DNA of 64,000 nt from Hanleya hanleyi (lineage: Eukaryota > Mollusca > Polyplacophora > Lepidopleurida > Hanleyidae). The stretch spans positions 109,161 to 173,160 of the forward strand of contig JAVTVY010039274.1 in the NCBI GenBank assembly GCA_036873755.1, in the 5' to 3' direction. This document shows, in pieces, positions 1-11,689 of this stretch. Positions within the stretch are counted from its first letter, which is position 1. The number at the start of each line of letters is the position of its first letter. A model generated the notes under the pieces. It was given only the letters and a program-made list of their open reading frames with translations, searched no databases and had not been told where the DNA came from. A program made the translations under genes and the position numbers.

Positions 1-171
1 CATGTCTATAAACATACCCACTCTCCTGGTATGTCCCCACCCCACAACAGCCTGAGTATAGGAGCGTTATTATAACATCATGTACTCATGCACCTCAGAG
101 CAGTTGTTTTAGATAATTTTGGGAATATAAATTCTGCATATCCCTGGCATATCTTTCATCAGGGGCCAAGC
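1..171. other. unassigned edge sequence
   Basis: No reading frame, repeat or signal that I recognise. It abuts the 3' end of the minus-strand LINE fragment that follows. Confidence 0.4.
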
Positions 172-1153
172 CTAATCATAAATACAATAGGACAGTCCGA
201 GATAGCACTCTTTAATATAATAATAATACTTATTTATTCCAGACACAGATGGTCTATAGGATGAACAAATAAATAATAAGATGGCAGCCAAAAGACAAAT
301 TAGTAGCGCGTTACATAGATTTGGCGAGACCAACGACAAACTAAACGCAAAGTCTGAGACAAATCGGAAAGCCGCAAAGTTGTAATTAAGAAGTATGTTC
401 CGTAGAGAATTAATCTGGCGTCGAATAACCTCATTAAAACTGGGTACAGAGTTAATACCAAACATGAAAATAGCACTACAATTACGCGGGAAGTGCATTA
501 ACCGTTGTTGTGTGTGACACGCAGTTTTTTCAGTTACATGACGGGTACGAAAACCGCAGATAGCTGCAATAGATACTGGTACAGTACGAGGAGAAAAGTT
601 GCTTCTAGGCATCTTGAGAACACATATAGAACTTTCGAACCAAAATGTTCGCACGAATGCATAATTTTCTGATTTGCACAGACATATCATAACTGTCAGT
701 GAGATCGCTGGAGATAAAATGATCAAGAATTTTGGCGCTTAACAGACAGTTTAACAGAGGGTGCTTTCAGGTCATTGAACCTTTTTGGACGAAAACACAT
801 GCATAACCATTTCTTAGTGTTGAAGACGCAAAAATATTACATATATCAAGTGGATTTTGAAGGCCCTTGGCAGAGGGACTAATAAGGCATAAGTCGACAG
901 CGTACATTATGTGGTTAAAGAAGACTCCGGCTACATTACATCCTAATTTGGACCGAGATATTTCGATGTCGGGCTCATGTATGTTGACATTAAAGAACCG
1001 AGGAGACAGAATTCCTCCTTGACGAACTCCATTTCCAGCAGGGAACTCTTCCAGAAGGCATACCCACATCCTGGTAGCCATGAAAGGCACACAAGGACGC
1101 CATTGCCCACGTGACGTTGGGTCAATTTTAGGCATCGGGTCATGCTTTAACAT
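172..1153 (-). mobile_element. degenerate LINE reverse transcriptase, C-terminal part
   Basis: Read on the minus strand, the upper half (767-1153) encodes reverse-transcriptase motifs: a GVRQGGILSP block, a segment like LGCNVAGVFFNHIMYAVDL and then LISPSAKGLQ. This is the order of motifs B and C in non-LTR retrotransposons. The catalytic box reads YAVD rather than the usual YADD, so the enzyme is unlikely to work even apart from the frame breaks. The lower half (172-726) is a separate open frame, consistent with the LINE C-terminal tail, and ends in AT-rich sequence. The copy is 5'-truncated and split into at least two frames. The clade is not certain; a Jockey, CR1 or RTE-like element is possible. 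Confidence 0.65.
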
Positions 1154-1431
1154 TGGCTCTACTGCAAAATCCGGAAAATAATTATCATTGTGACTTTCAA
1201 AATACTAAATATCCAAACAATTTTGAAGATGCTATTGTCTCGGAGTTAAATAGGCATTTGCAAACACAAATCATCGCGTGTAAATCTTCGTGGATAGAAA
1301 AAATATAGCATTCCAGTGTTAAGAAATGATTCGCTGCCTAACCTCGGCGTGACGCCATATGGGTCATGACGTCGTTTCGCCTTTTGTGGTTAGAGACTTC
1401 CATATTGGGACTGTTCTATTCATATATATGA

Positions 1432-2789
1432 TATATAATCTCCAATATTATGATCTCGCTTATTCTGTGTTTCGCACATGGTGTCGGGGCAGAATTATCT
1501 TCGCTCCTAGAGATATTTCTGCAGTAGGTATTGAAACATACAAATCTCAGAGATTTATCTGCTTTGACACATTTCATGTGTACGCTGTTTACCAGTGCTA
1601 TTTCTTCTAATGTATTCTGTGGTTTCCAAGGTACATAAGGCCCAAGTTCTGTACAGAATTATTACAGTCGTCAGGATACAATTTTCGCTCATGAAGATCT
1701 TTTGTAGGTATTGAAAAATACCAGTCTCAATTAGATTTTATCGGATTTACACATTTCATGTGTAGCCAAGTCGCCATTATTGTTTTCTCTCGTCTGTACT
1801 GGAGGTCCGCCGTTAACTGGAGCTAGGAATTCGTATAGGCACGGTTGAAGAAGAGTATTCTTACTACTTTAATATCAGGTGTTACATTCTGGATCTTAGT
1901 GGTATTATTCTGATGTATGTCTCGGATCATGCCAGAATCGTTATACGAAAGACATACGAACAAGATCATGTGAGCATATGGCCACTCGTAGGTAAAATCC
2001 GTATTCAGGGTTGAAACACTCCAGGAACGCGGTTATGTTAATGTGTCAAAACAGAAAATCTGATTTCCTGCAAAAGAGAAACGGTCAACAGTTTTCAATA
2101 ATGCCAGCAAGACATCTTGATGTTCAAAAAATATCAAATCCGTATCGCTGATCAGTATTCTTAATCCATATGATATACGTTGTAAAGTCGTTATCTAGAG
2201 TATGATGTATTTCAGTCACGCTTTGATTGTGACTGTTCATATGAAAACTATGAGGATCTTGAAATACATAGGTTCATACGGCCCCTAGCCTCGGTTAAGC
2301 GAAATTAGACACAAGTTGCGAAACGTACCGTCATAGGTCGTGTACGCTACGCTCGTATTTTGCTATCAGCATGCGATATGTATCGTCAAATTTAAGAAAA
2401 TTCGAGTGGAGGCGCTTGATGATATAACCCTCTTTTACAAGTTAAAGACATTGAAAGAAACAGCATACATATGAAATGGGCCAAAGCAGATAAATCTCGA
2501 GTTGAGATTGATATATTTCAATACGTACAGAACTCCAGAAGCGAGAATTCTATCCTGACACCTTTGATGAAAAATAGTAATAATTCTGTACAGAGCTTGG
2601 ACCGTATGGATCTTGGAAACTACGGACGAGATTAGAAGAAACAGCGCTATTAAACAGCGCTACAGCAGAAACATCACCAGAAGCGATAATTCTGGCCTCA
2701 CACCTTTAACAAACCGTAGTAATACTGTATAGCAGCACATTTGTGCGAAGCACAGAACAGGCCAGATCATAATATTGGAGATTATATAG
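1432..2789. repeat. long diverged inverted repeat around an RT remnant
   Basis: The left arm runs from about 1432 to about 1765 and the right arm from about 2464 to 2789. The reverse complement of the right arm follows the left through the same landmarks: TATAATCTCCAATATTATGA, a CAGAATTATC block, ACAGAATTATTAC, and ATTTATCTGCTTTG then CATTTCAT. The arms differ at many positions and carry indels, so this is an old foldback or long-TIR element. The spacer holds a fragment of the RT element described at 2062. Confidence 0.7.
2062..2452 (-). mobile_element. RT element copy A, 3' region only
   Basis: This stretch matches 40440-40810, 43190-43500 and 62890-63115 in order through several landmarks: CGGTCAACAG, CAAATCCGTATCGCTGATCAG, GTCACGCTTTGATTGTG, TACGGCCCCTAGCC, TTAAGCG and GTATTTTGCTATCAGCATGCG. 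It is the end of the RT element whose longer copies lie at 40286 and 43031. It retains only the C-terminal coding end and part of the 3' untranslated region, and lacks the conserved 3' terminus. Confidence 0.75.
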
Positions 2790-2829
2790 CATTATTATTA
2801 ATATCAATTTAATTTGAAATTAAAAAGGT

Positions 2830-3086
2830 GGAAGCTTTATATCTATCGGTCCCGTATTCTAGCTCTCCAGGCCATCTCGTAAAAAATTAAAGTTGAAAGA
2901 TGGAAAGCTAGTTATCGCTCTCGTATTTCAGCTTTCCCTCTCTCAAAATTGAAAGTAGATAGATTGTAAACGCGTGATCTTGAGAGAAACGGGATGAATG
3001 TTTCCGAAGTATGGCATCGGTATTCCTATATGACAAAAAATTTAGTTTGAAATTCAAAAGTTAGAAGCTGTGTAGAGCTTCATATC
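2830..3086. repeat. dispersed repeat S, copy 1
   Basis: Contains the recurring phrases GATGGAAAGCT, CTCGTATTTCAGCTTTCC, AAAATTGAAAGTAGA, and GAGAAACGGGA followed by TATTCCTATATG. The same phrases occur at 5270-5480, 5895-5950, 6187-6607 and 19390-19800. The motif appears in both orientations within a copy. Confidence 0.6.
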
Positions 3087-3088
3087 TA

Positions 3089-3377
3089 CACTCTTATGAA
3101 AAAAAAATGAAAATGTGTATTTAACATTATGGCAACAATATATTAAGTTTTATATTTGTAGCACTCTCAGAAAGTGATGAAAAAGTACTATGTTCAACAT
3201 TATAGTGCTGTGTGTCAGGAGCAGTACCACAATTTATCACACTGGTGTTAAATTAAGCATTGTATGAAAACTTTTTTTCCACACTTTCTGATAGTGTTAT
3301 GAATATAACTCTTTAAATAATGTTGTCACTCCTCGAACATGTATAATGTTAAATACAACACTTTCGTTTTAAGAGTG
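3089..3377. mobile_element. TA-flanked MITE, mariner-like
   Basis: Bounded by TA at 3087-3088 and 3378-3379. The ends are CACTCTTATGAAAA on the left and its near complement TTTTAAGAGTG on the right. A second inverted pair lies inside (CTCAGAAAGTGATGAAAAAG against CTTTTTTTCCACACTTTCTG), so most of the 289 bp can fold into one hairpin. A TA duplication and short length without coding are typical of non-autonomous mariner/Tc1 relatives. Confidence 0.65.
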
Positions 3378-3379
3378 TA

Positions 3380-4640
3380 TAGACGGGAAGTTGGAATAGG
3401 AGACCGTTGTCGAGGATTCTATCTTTCTACATTCGATTTTACTGGATGAGAAGATATGGGCGACCATTTATGTCAAAATTACCAGCTCGGGTTGTACAGC
3501 TTAACTCACAACAGACAACGTGTCTAACGATATAAAGTGTTGATTTAAACGCTTACTTCCTCTTTTTGCAAACAAGGAACCTAACTCTAAAAGCATATTT
3601 CTCTCCAAAGAAAGAATCTAACTGTGAACGAAAAGCGGAGATACGGAAACACAAGCGAACTCAGAACGAACAGTAGGCCTATATTTCAGCACGTATCAGA
3701 GAACGAACGACCTCTTTCAGAACGTACTTTATAATCGAGGCTGGTCCTCTCCTACATTTTGAGGGGATGGCTCTCGGTACCAGACCACTATTACAAACAG
3801 TGCCGATCCGTTAACCCCTTTAGGCAACCTCAGCCAGAGAAGTGAATTGTTTTCAATATTTTTTCCAGTCTCTGTTGCAAGGAATAATTGAAGGCCAGTG
3901 GTAGGTGATTGGAGTATGGTATGTGTTTGGTTCCGCTGTGAGTTTGATTTTAACTCAAGGAGCTGCTAAGAGGGACTATTTGGGTGCCTGTGCACCGCTT
4001 TCTGAAAGCAGAGAAAAAAAGTCAAAATTATAACGTCATTTGTAGGAGCGCGCATAACTCAAAATTTCAATGGGCGACCCCCGTCAAGAAGTCTGTCCGG
4101 TTGTAGTACTTGAATTAAAGTACTTCGTGCCGAAATATGGAAGTCGAGATTTAATTAATGAATCGAGGAGATGCAATTACGTTAACAGTTTTTAACATTG
4201 CCGCCAATGTAAATTTTAATAGTGGGCTGGACCCTCTCGTTTACATGTGCGACTCATAGTAAGGAGTCTCACAAGATGAGAATGACAAGTCCCTGTGAAC
4301 TTTTTTTGTCTGATATCTGAAGTTCAAAACTTTTGGCACACTTTAACCCAGTGGCAAAAAAGAACCACATTCATTTTGAGGTCACGACCTGGAATAGCGG
4401 AACTCGGAATAGCGGCCCAGTTTCACGTCATAAATCTTTCTACCATCCGAATATTTCCGAAAATAATTTCCGAAGCAACGTTGTTCGTTGTGAAACAGCT
4501 CGTTCGTTCTGAGTTATACTCTTTATTTAGAAATAGGTCACTCTGTGTCAAACTGGCTATTCGAACATCTTGCCGTTTGTTTTCGGTTTGAGTAGACGTT
4601 GAGAGTTAAGGTTTTTTTTATTTGCTGGAATATAAAATGC
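3380..4640. other. unassigned intergenic sequence
   Basis: Apart from a short scrap of repeat S near 3370-3440 I see no gene, splice-flanked frame or clear repeat. The short open frame at 4295-4591 has no recognisable motif. Confidence 0.4.
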
Positions 4641-4646
4641 GTTTAA

Positions 4647-5165
4647 CCCTACATGTACCTGACCTGGGAGGGGGGGGGGGGGGGGGCACTTTCCGCCCCC
4701 GCCCCCCCCACCCCCCTTGTTGGTTTTTGGCTCATATCTCCGAAACGACAAAAAATTGAGAGCTGAAACTTTGTAACTTTTTAGACTATCATATTGGGAT
4801 CATTTTGGGCCTATTTGCATGACCCCCCAAGAAGAGGATCATGAGTAAATTCAAAATGGCGGCCATGTGGGGGTACCAGGAAAGTGATGTTTTCGTCATA
4901 TTTCTTCAAAAAATTTACTTTTCTGTCTGGAAAAATGGGTAAAATCTATTTCATGTCATATCAGAGTATTATTTACTAATTTATCATGCCGTTTTTGCGA
5001 AGAAAAAACAAAAATAAAAAATTCGACCAAAAAATGGTCCAAAAATGCACAGTGACGTCATCATTGCGGCCATCTTGGATTTTTTTTTACATTTTCTTGT
5101 AGAGCTTGACCCAATGATATAGTGTGGTAAGTTTCAGCTCTCTGGCCTTAGCGATAGCGAAAATA
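4647..5165 (+). mobile_element. piggyBac-like MITE (family P), truncated copy
   Basis: A TTAA at 4643-4646 is followed by CCCTACATGTACCTGACCTG and a long G/C homopolymer tract. The body then matches the reverse complement of 57814-58403 through CATATCTCCGAAACGACAAA, GAGAGCTGAAACTTTG, CATATTGGGATCATTTTG, ATGGCGGCCATGTGGGGGTA and a CRE-like TGACGTCA at 5053-5060. The matching 3' inverted repeat is missing, so this copy is truncated near 5165. Confidence 0.7.
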
Positions 5166-5269
5166 TAAGATAACATTGTAAGATATGCTGTCTTTTCTGA
5201 GTTTGGCTTTACGTTTTGTAATTGCTAATTTTGACATAAATGGCTGCCCATAAAAAGATTTTCATTGAG

Positions 5270-5480
5270 CTTTCCATTTGTCAACTTTCATTATTGCCAG
5301 GTGGAAAGCTGAAGTGTTACACAGACAATTGCCCCCGTCAATACCACATTTCTATCTCGCAAAATGAAAGTAGACAGATGGAAATATCGACACCGCTCTT
5401 TATCCCTGCTTTCCATCTGGCAAAGTTGAGAACAGAAATATGGAAACTTGGACGTCGCTCCATGCAGGCTTTGTTTTTCG
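5270..5480. repeat. dispersed repeat S, copy 2
   Basis: Repeats the phrases CTTTCCAT, GGTGGAAAGCTGAAG, AAAATGAAAGTAGACAGATG and GACACCGCTCTT that mark repeat S, ending near TGGACGTCGCTCCATGCAG. The open frames on both strands here are by-products of the repeat. Confidence 0.5.
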
Positions 5481-5959
5481 AAATATATTAATCTCATATA
5501 TGAATGAGAAAAGAATACATGACTAGCCGGTCGTCTGAAAATGACAAAAGAAAAGAGTTTTTGCTCCTTTTTCAGGATCACGATTCGGATACAGCGATGT
5601 TTTCAACATGGGCCTCGGGGAAAATCACCAACATAAGTGTGTTTATAGGCAGTGTCAGAAGATGGCAAGGACCTGAAATATCATTGAACTCTTCTAGAGT
5701 TAAAGTAGTCTAGAAGTATTATGTAAAAAATCCTTTGAAATAACTTTTTCCAGCTATTTTCAGTTTCTGTCTATACTTACAGCATGCGCAAGGAAAAAGT
5801 TTACTCGTGGTTCGCATATCACTATATCAAGGAAACATGGCGGTTTTGCTATTTTTAGACGACCGACAAGGCGTGTAATGACCATTCAGCTTCTCATTTC
5901 GTAAAATAGAAAGATGGAAAGCTCTCGTATTGTACGCTCAGCATTAAGAGGATAGAACA

Positions 5960-6186
5960 AGGACTGGTTTGCTCGGTGTCAGTATAATGTGACTGAGTGG
6001 GGTGTCATGTCTGCCTACGGCATGATATTTCGGTGGGACAGCACTATGAAATGGCAGCATTAGATCTGCTCTGTTACAAGTAGGTACCCCCGCTTCTCCC
6101 CCTCCCCTCCCTTCCCTTCCTCGTCGAGATATAGCTGAAAAAATGTTGAAAGCGACGTTAAAACCCTATTCACTCACTCAGTCACT
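5960..6186 (+). mobile_element. SINE tail with CTCACT microsatellite
   Basis: The segment carries GTGACTGAGTGGGGTGTCATG, a TCTGCCTACGGCATGATATT block, then CGAGATATAGCTGAAAAAATG, GCGACGTTAAA and a terminal run of CACTCACT. A related block with a tRNA-like head lies at 15865-16110. The terminal phrase resembles the 3' tail of the LINE at 56985-61870, as expected of a SINE that uses that LINE's machinery. Confidence 0.6.
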
Positions 6187-6607
6187 CACTCTCGTATTGT
6201 AGCTTTCCATCACGTAAAATTGAAAGTAGTAAGATGGAAAGGTGACACCGCTCCTGTATTCCTGCCTGAAGTAAAGTTCAACAACGCTTCCATATTTTTT
6301 TTTTCTTCAAATATATTTATTCCAAACAGCGATACTTTTCTTAAAATTAGCTCCATTTCTCCAAATGTGCGAGATATGCACGCCTCACTGAAATTAATCA
6401 TCTCCCCGAAAAACACTTGTACCGTACCAGACCAAAAAATAAAACCGCATTTCTTATAACTAACGCATAGAGAGAAGCGGGACAGATTTTAACGAAGTTT
6501 GGTTCTAGTTCGAATACGGGAGCGATGTAGAGCATTCCATCTTTCTACTTTCAATTTTGTGAGATGAAAAGCTGGAATACGGGAGTGGTGTCGAGATTTC
6601 CATCTTT
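6187..6607. repeat. dispersed repeat S, copy 3
   Basis: Flanked by inverted CTCGTATTGTAGCTTTCCATC and GATGGAAAGGTGACACCGCTCC type blocks at both ends. The middle (6385-6450) matches 19400-19460 (AAATTAATCATC, GTACCGTACCAG, AAAACCGCAT). This shows that repeat S is a roughly 420-bp unit with inverted ends. Confidence 0.55.
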
Positions 6608-6609
6608 CT

Positions 6610-6830
6610 ACACTCTAAGCTCAGAAGGTGTGAAAAAGGTGCAAAAAAGGTGTAAATCAAACGTTTACACCTTCTGGGTTCATGTTTACACCCTTAGGGG
6701 GTGTAAATAAGGTGTAGAAAGGGTACAAATGTATGAAGATTGATTCCAACCCTAATTTTACACCCGTAAAGGTGTAAATTTATTAAAAGGTGTTAAAAAG
6801 GTGTAAATACTTAATTTTCCATACACATTT
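6610..6830. repeat. GGTGTAAA motif array, left copy
   Basis: GGTGTAAA or its complement TTTACACC recurs about ten times with irregular spacing and in both orientations. The segment begins TACACTCTAAGCTCAGAAGG. The same terminal phrase, inverted, closes the larger array at 18745-19330, so the two are members of one family. Confidence 0.7.
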
Positions 6831-7292
6831 GGAACTTAATTTCTATGTTGAGGAAATGTATTTCCTTGTCATGCTTACGGTAAACCATCAAAATTTTCAA
6901 GCACTCCAACTTTCTACACAAAATTAAATCAATGGATCTAACAATTTGACCAATCTCTCTAACATTTGAGCAAAAACTCCAACGGAAATATTATAATAAA
7001 AACCGAGCTGCAGACCATAAGATTCAATCCCCCAGTCGGTTTTACGAGGGAGTGAAAATTGAACAGCCGCTCTAGTGTTCTCACTCAAGGTTGAGCCCAA
7101 GACTACAGGGCGGGGGGGAGGGGAGGGGCGTTCTGGGATTTTGAATATCAACATTATATTATGTATCATGCAGAGTCGACAAAAGCACGTTGTTTGTCGA
7201 CCAATGTAAGAAGTTATCAGATCGATATCTACAGTGCTGATAACTGTTTAGCTATCAGATAAAGTGATTTTCAACTTCATTTCAATGAGCCC

Positions 7293-7567
7293 TTACAAAA
7301 AAATCTTATAGGATCCTATAAGATAAAATCGTATAGGATCCTATAAGATTTTGGCCCAAAATCCTATAAGATTTTTTAATAGGATCCTATAAGATTAAAA
7401 TCCTATAAGATTGAAAATCCTATAAGATTGAAATCCTATAGGATTTTTTAATAGGATCCTAGAAATCAGGATCCTATAAGATTAAAATCCTATAAGATTG
7501 AAATCCTATAGGATTTTTTAATAGGATAAAAATCTTATAGGATTTTTTAATAGGATCCTATAAAATT
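7293..7567. repeat. left palindromic 12-mer array
   Basis: About fifteen copies of ATCYTATARGAT (Y and R interchangeable), a near-perfect palindrome, in a mixture of both readings and separated by short A/T spacers. The longest spacer phrase, TTTTTTAATAGGATCC, itself recurs. Confidence 0.85.
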
Positions 7568-7879
7568 TAGTTATGGAATGGATTCTTAGAAATCTACAGG
7601 ATATAAAGTTTCTACAGGAATATTTGGATGAGTGATATAGGTCATCTTTTATAGTAACTCCATGAAATACAAAATGCCCCTGTGCTGTAAAATAGTAAAT
7701 ACATCAGAAAATGTATTAGCATAAACATTGCTTGTTTTGGATGTAGCACAGCTATGTTAAAGATAATCTGGTAAATAACTAATGCATAGAAAGAAGAACA
7801 AACAAATACATATAATAAATATTTCTTTATTATGTACATGTGCACTTTTGAGATATAAACACAGGAACATAAGAGGGCA

Positions 7880-8788
7880 TCATAATCTCTCCATCAGTTT
7901 TCCGTACAATTTCTGCTCGCCATTGAGTTTCGACTTCATTGCTTCCCGAATGACTTTCACGGAACTTGGAAATTTCTTCAGGCAGTAGTCTGTAAGAGAA
8001 TGAAATAATTTGCAGTTAGCCACTGAATTTCAATATATTCAATCACAACATTTCAAACTATAAGCTATCAAAAACATGGTCATTGAACTTGGGATTAATT
8101 ATCAGATGTTTGGAATATTTATGAAGAAAAGTTTTTACCTTGGATGGCTTGATATTTTCTTGGTCAATTGCAGGCTTAGCCTCTACCTCTCTTGTCGCAT
8201 TGGGTTTCATCCCTGTCAAAGTATGGGAGGCCATTTCATTCCTCATGAACAATGCACTCATTAGGTCCATGGTCATCTTTCTCGGATGAAATAAAAGATA
8301 CAAAATGTGTACTGACAATTGGATTGATAATATTCAGTCAGAATGTTAAGTCATAAATTGCAGAATCATGTTGACAAAGGATCAAATCTCATTGAATTAT
8401 TATTTACTAAGATTAATTACATTAAATGATTATTTACAAGTGATCGCTTGTTACCCATTAAAAGTCAGTGTCATTTAATATGCATTTTAATGGTTAGCAA
8501 ACTTGCAAAGAAACAAATTTAAAATCTTACCAGTAAATATAGATGAGACAATTAATGAGAAATCTTCTCAATGGTCAAAATAATTAATTATTTGATAATA
8601 GCCTAGGGATTTAGCTGAATAGTCATGATAGTTGAATTTATACTTACATCATCTGACTCGTCATAAACAGGTGCCACTGGAAGGTTTCCTTGTCGCTGCT
8701 TTTTTAATTTCTCGAGGATGTTGTTTGGCTCATTCTTCCGGGCATCACAAACTGTCTTGCTCATCTTCTTTGTAGGCTCTCTGATCTC
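7880..8788 (-). CDS. BEN-domain-like protein, C-terminal exons
   Basis: Three minus-strand exons are supported. Exon 8648-8788 (47 codons, acceptor CCACAG, donor GTAAGT) encodes a charged stretch ending VYDESDD. Exon 8139-8276 (46 codons, donor GTAAAA) encodes SALFMRNEMASHTLTG followed by AKPAIDQENI. Exon 7880-7989 encodes YCLKKFPSSVKVIREAMKSK and ends in TGA. The order 'E-A-HTLTG', 'KPA-D' and 'KKFP-VR-A---KL' matches the C-terminal half of BEN domains, which bind DNA or chromatin proteins. The first two exons join in phase 0, but the last exon needs one extra nucleotide, so either a small exon is missing or a one-base deletion has broken the gene. The middle exon may start at ATG 8276 after an AAAG acceptor. 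The gene lies inside the TIR element 7290-12004. Confidence 0.55.
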
Positions 8789-8799
8789 CTGTGGGGAAA

Positions 8800-10050
8800 A
8801 CAATTATTACCATATCATATCGCGATTTATTTCGAAAATAAACTCAACAATTTTCAAATCAATTGTGTACTAACTTTAAATATTGAAATAAGCAATGTGA
8901 AAATGCAATGCAATGCGTAACCAAACAACCTGGAAATTCTAATAAATGACATTTGACTTCGTTAAGATAATGTGTATGAAAGAATGTACAGTACATGATA
9001 CCCCCCCCCCACCATCACAATTGAAAAGTACATAAATGGGGTACAACACGTATTAAAGTTTAGGCAACAATACCAATTTACATTTATATTGATATGTAAG
9101 AGGAATACGATGGAGTGTTGAATGGAGTGAACAATTAATGGACGATACTAACCACAATTTGTAGCATCATATAGATCAGCCCTTAGCTCAACAAATTAAA
9201 GCATCCAAAGTTCGGGTTGTCAGGAATAGTACACACCACTGGTACATTAGGCCTACCCGGAACTGGGCAAAGCTGTGTTGTAAGTGTATTTGTATTCCTT
9301 CGCCAGAGTCCACAGTGAAGCTGTGAACGTCATAATAAAAACATCATTGATAAACTGTTCATTATGGTGGGGTGAGGAGAGATGCAATTTGACAGGACAG
9401 GAAGCTCAGACTGTGAAACCGACAGTATGAAATAAAAGCCAGGACTTGAAAGAATCACAAATCAACTGTTAGCAATTCATTCATATGTTATGCCAATTTT
9501 GTCATGTAAACATCTGAAATGGCCTGTCTATTGAAGGTAGAAGGTATACCAGTACAGGAAATGACACAATGAGATTGTAAAAACACCCCCTTCTGGGTTT
9601 CTCACATTGAACTGTGCAAAGAGTCACCCAGCATGGTTAATTCCTTACACAATGGACCACTAAGACAAACTGGTCTATTCTTGTGAGGTTGACCGGTTAT
9701 TTTAATTAACAAAATATACATGTCTGTTCAGCTGAAATATATGTTAGACAGCATTTTATATTTAAGGTTAATTACACTGGGCTTAATAAAAGTACATGCC
9801 TAACTATCCTACCCATGAGATTAGAGAAAAGGAGAAAATCAACCAACAAGCCCTTTCTTTCATAAATCGGTGAGATAAATAAATCTTTCCAAGGCAGTAT
9901 AATGTTTTGGTTGTTGTATTTACAGTGTAATATACAAACCTGACAAAGTTACTTATATAACTAAAATATATTTTAAACTAGTCCAACATATTCCAGACTT
10001 AACAAATGGAGACTTTAGAATGCTAATTTAGCCTACAATTTGCAAAAGGT
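8800..10050. other. intron-like AT-rich sequence of the BEN-like gene
   Basis: No confident exon found. A C-tract occurs at 9001-9010. Upstream exons of the BEN-like gene should lie here, but I could not place one with matching phase. Confidence 0.35.
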
Positions 10051-10056
10051 ACTTAC

Positions 10057-10078
10057 CATCAATCTGAGTCCGTTCCAT
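10057..10078 (-). CDS. possible first coding exon of BEN-like gene
   Basis: On the minus strand an ATG at 10078 opens a seven-codon frame (MERTQID) that runs into a good donor, GTAAGTACC, in phase 1. An upstream ATG at 10085 in another frame meets TGA before the donor. The phase does not join directly to the exon at 8788, so at least one unseen exon would be required. Confidence 0.25.
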
Positions 10079-10089
10079 CAGCCATATAT

Positions 10090-11270
10090 AATCGGAAATA
10101 TGACTTTTACTGCCCTCAAATCAGTCAGCTATTAATAAAATAACTGCAAAAAAATCTTTCTTGTCTCTGTGCAGCGCCACCTAGTGTGAACAAGCAGAGT
10201 TATCTCCCCTCTATTTGAAGTAGAGAGATTTTGTAAATACCATTTAGATTGGGAAACCATTTGAACTGATCAGAAGTTTATTCATTCATGAGAATCTTCA
10301 AGGATTTGAATGATAACAAAACATATTTCATAATGAAATGATGACAATCAAGGTTTAAGGGATGTCTGCTGGTGATTTTTTCTTGGCAGCAGTTTTTGCC
10401 AGTTTGAGTTAGATTAAGCGACAGGGATTTCCTTTAAAAGTCTTCTAGCTGAGAATTTTGTGCAGCAACATTCATCCAATTTGATAAATTTTGAAAGACA
10501 TTGTGATTGTCTCCAAATAGTTAGAATATAGGAAAAAGTTAAATACTATTTATGTAATATTTTTGTGAATAGGATTCAAAACCTGGGCTATTCCCTTTGT
10601 TTTCTAGGTTATCAAATGGAGCATGGGTCCGTCTTTTTAACAGTGTCAACAGCTAAACAATGCACACCGACCTATATTCCTCATATTACACAATTATGAA
10701 TGCAGCAACACACATTATTCGAAGAGTTAATTACGGACATCCTTAATTCAATTTTAAATAAAACTTTAATTCCAAACAATCAAATATTCAAAACTTCATA
10801 GATTTATTCCAATTTTAATAAATTTCAGATGAAGATTAATAGTGAATTCGATTTGAGTTAGAATATTTAAATTTAGTTTTCAGTGACCTTGCATTTGTTT
10901 GGATATCGAACTATGATGGATGGCAATTAGGTTTTTTGTCAATTTTTATTAGCATTTCCTAAGTGACATTTCAAAATACTTCAGTCAAATATCAGCATAA
11001 CGATAGAATATTCACACAATATGAAAATAAAATTAATCCTTCAATTCAATTGTAATATAGTATAGCTATTGAAAATATTAATCATGAGTTTGTATTAAAT
11101 TCAAGTTAAAATTTAAGATGAATTTCATATGAAACTACCAAAATTGATATTTGATGCCTCATGAGCAGCAGATTGGAGATTTGTGGTACAAAATCTCTCT
11201 CCCCAACTGCGAGCAGCCAAATATGGAGAACATTACTTGGGTGTTGTGAACTGATATTGAATCGTATATG
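10090..11270. other. AT-rich interior of TIR element
   Basis: No coding signal. The phrase AGAGTTATCTCCCCT near 10195-10210 marks the gene-proximal edge. The rest is low-complexity A/T-rich sequence with TTCAATTT-type phrases. Confidence 0.4.
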
Positions 11271-11446
11271 ATCATATAAAATTGCAAATCCTATAAGATC
11301 TGGATCATATAGGGTCCAAAATACTACTTGTGTTGTGGTTATTCACAGATCTGTCCTGATTAAGCAAAAACGCATTTTAGATATATTTGTCTTGGCTCAA
11401 GACCGCATAAACATCACTCTCTAAAAACATTAAATTATTTTTTCCC

Positions 11447-11653
11447 AAGAAGAGTGGAAATTGATCCCACTCAAGTTGAATGAAGTCCAGTATCAAGTTG
11501 GGTGGATTTTGCTTATTAAGTCAATAAATCGCTGAAGTGGTGGGCAAAATAATGTTTGAGTGAAATTACATTCAATTACTTCAGTGAAACGCACTTAATT
11601 TGTGTGAAATAATTCACTAAAATACTTGAGCGGGATCAATTTCCACTCTTCTT
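11447..11653. mobile_element. nested short TIR element
   Basis: AAGAAGAGTGGAAATTGATC at the left is matched in inverted orientation at the right; the arms are 30 bp with a single mismatch. The 207-bp unit has no coding and sits inside the 4.7-kb element. No target duplication is clear, so the class is open. Confidence 0.65.
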
Positions 11654-11689
11654 AATATCATTAATACAATTGATCCTATGGAGTGTCAT

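Noticed and set aside
4557..4751. Proline/glycine-rich peptide frame
   Set aside because: It is the G/C homopolymer of the MITE translated.
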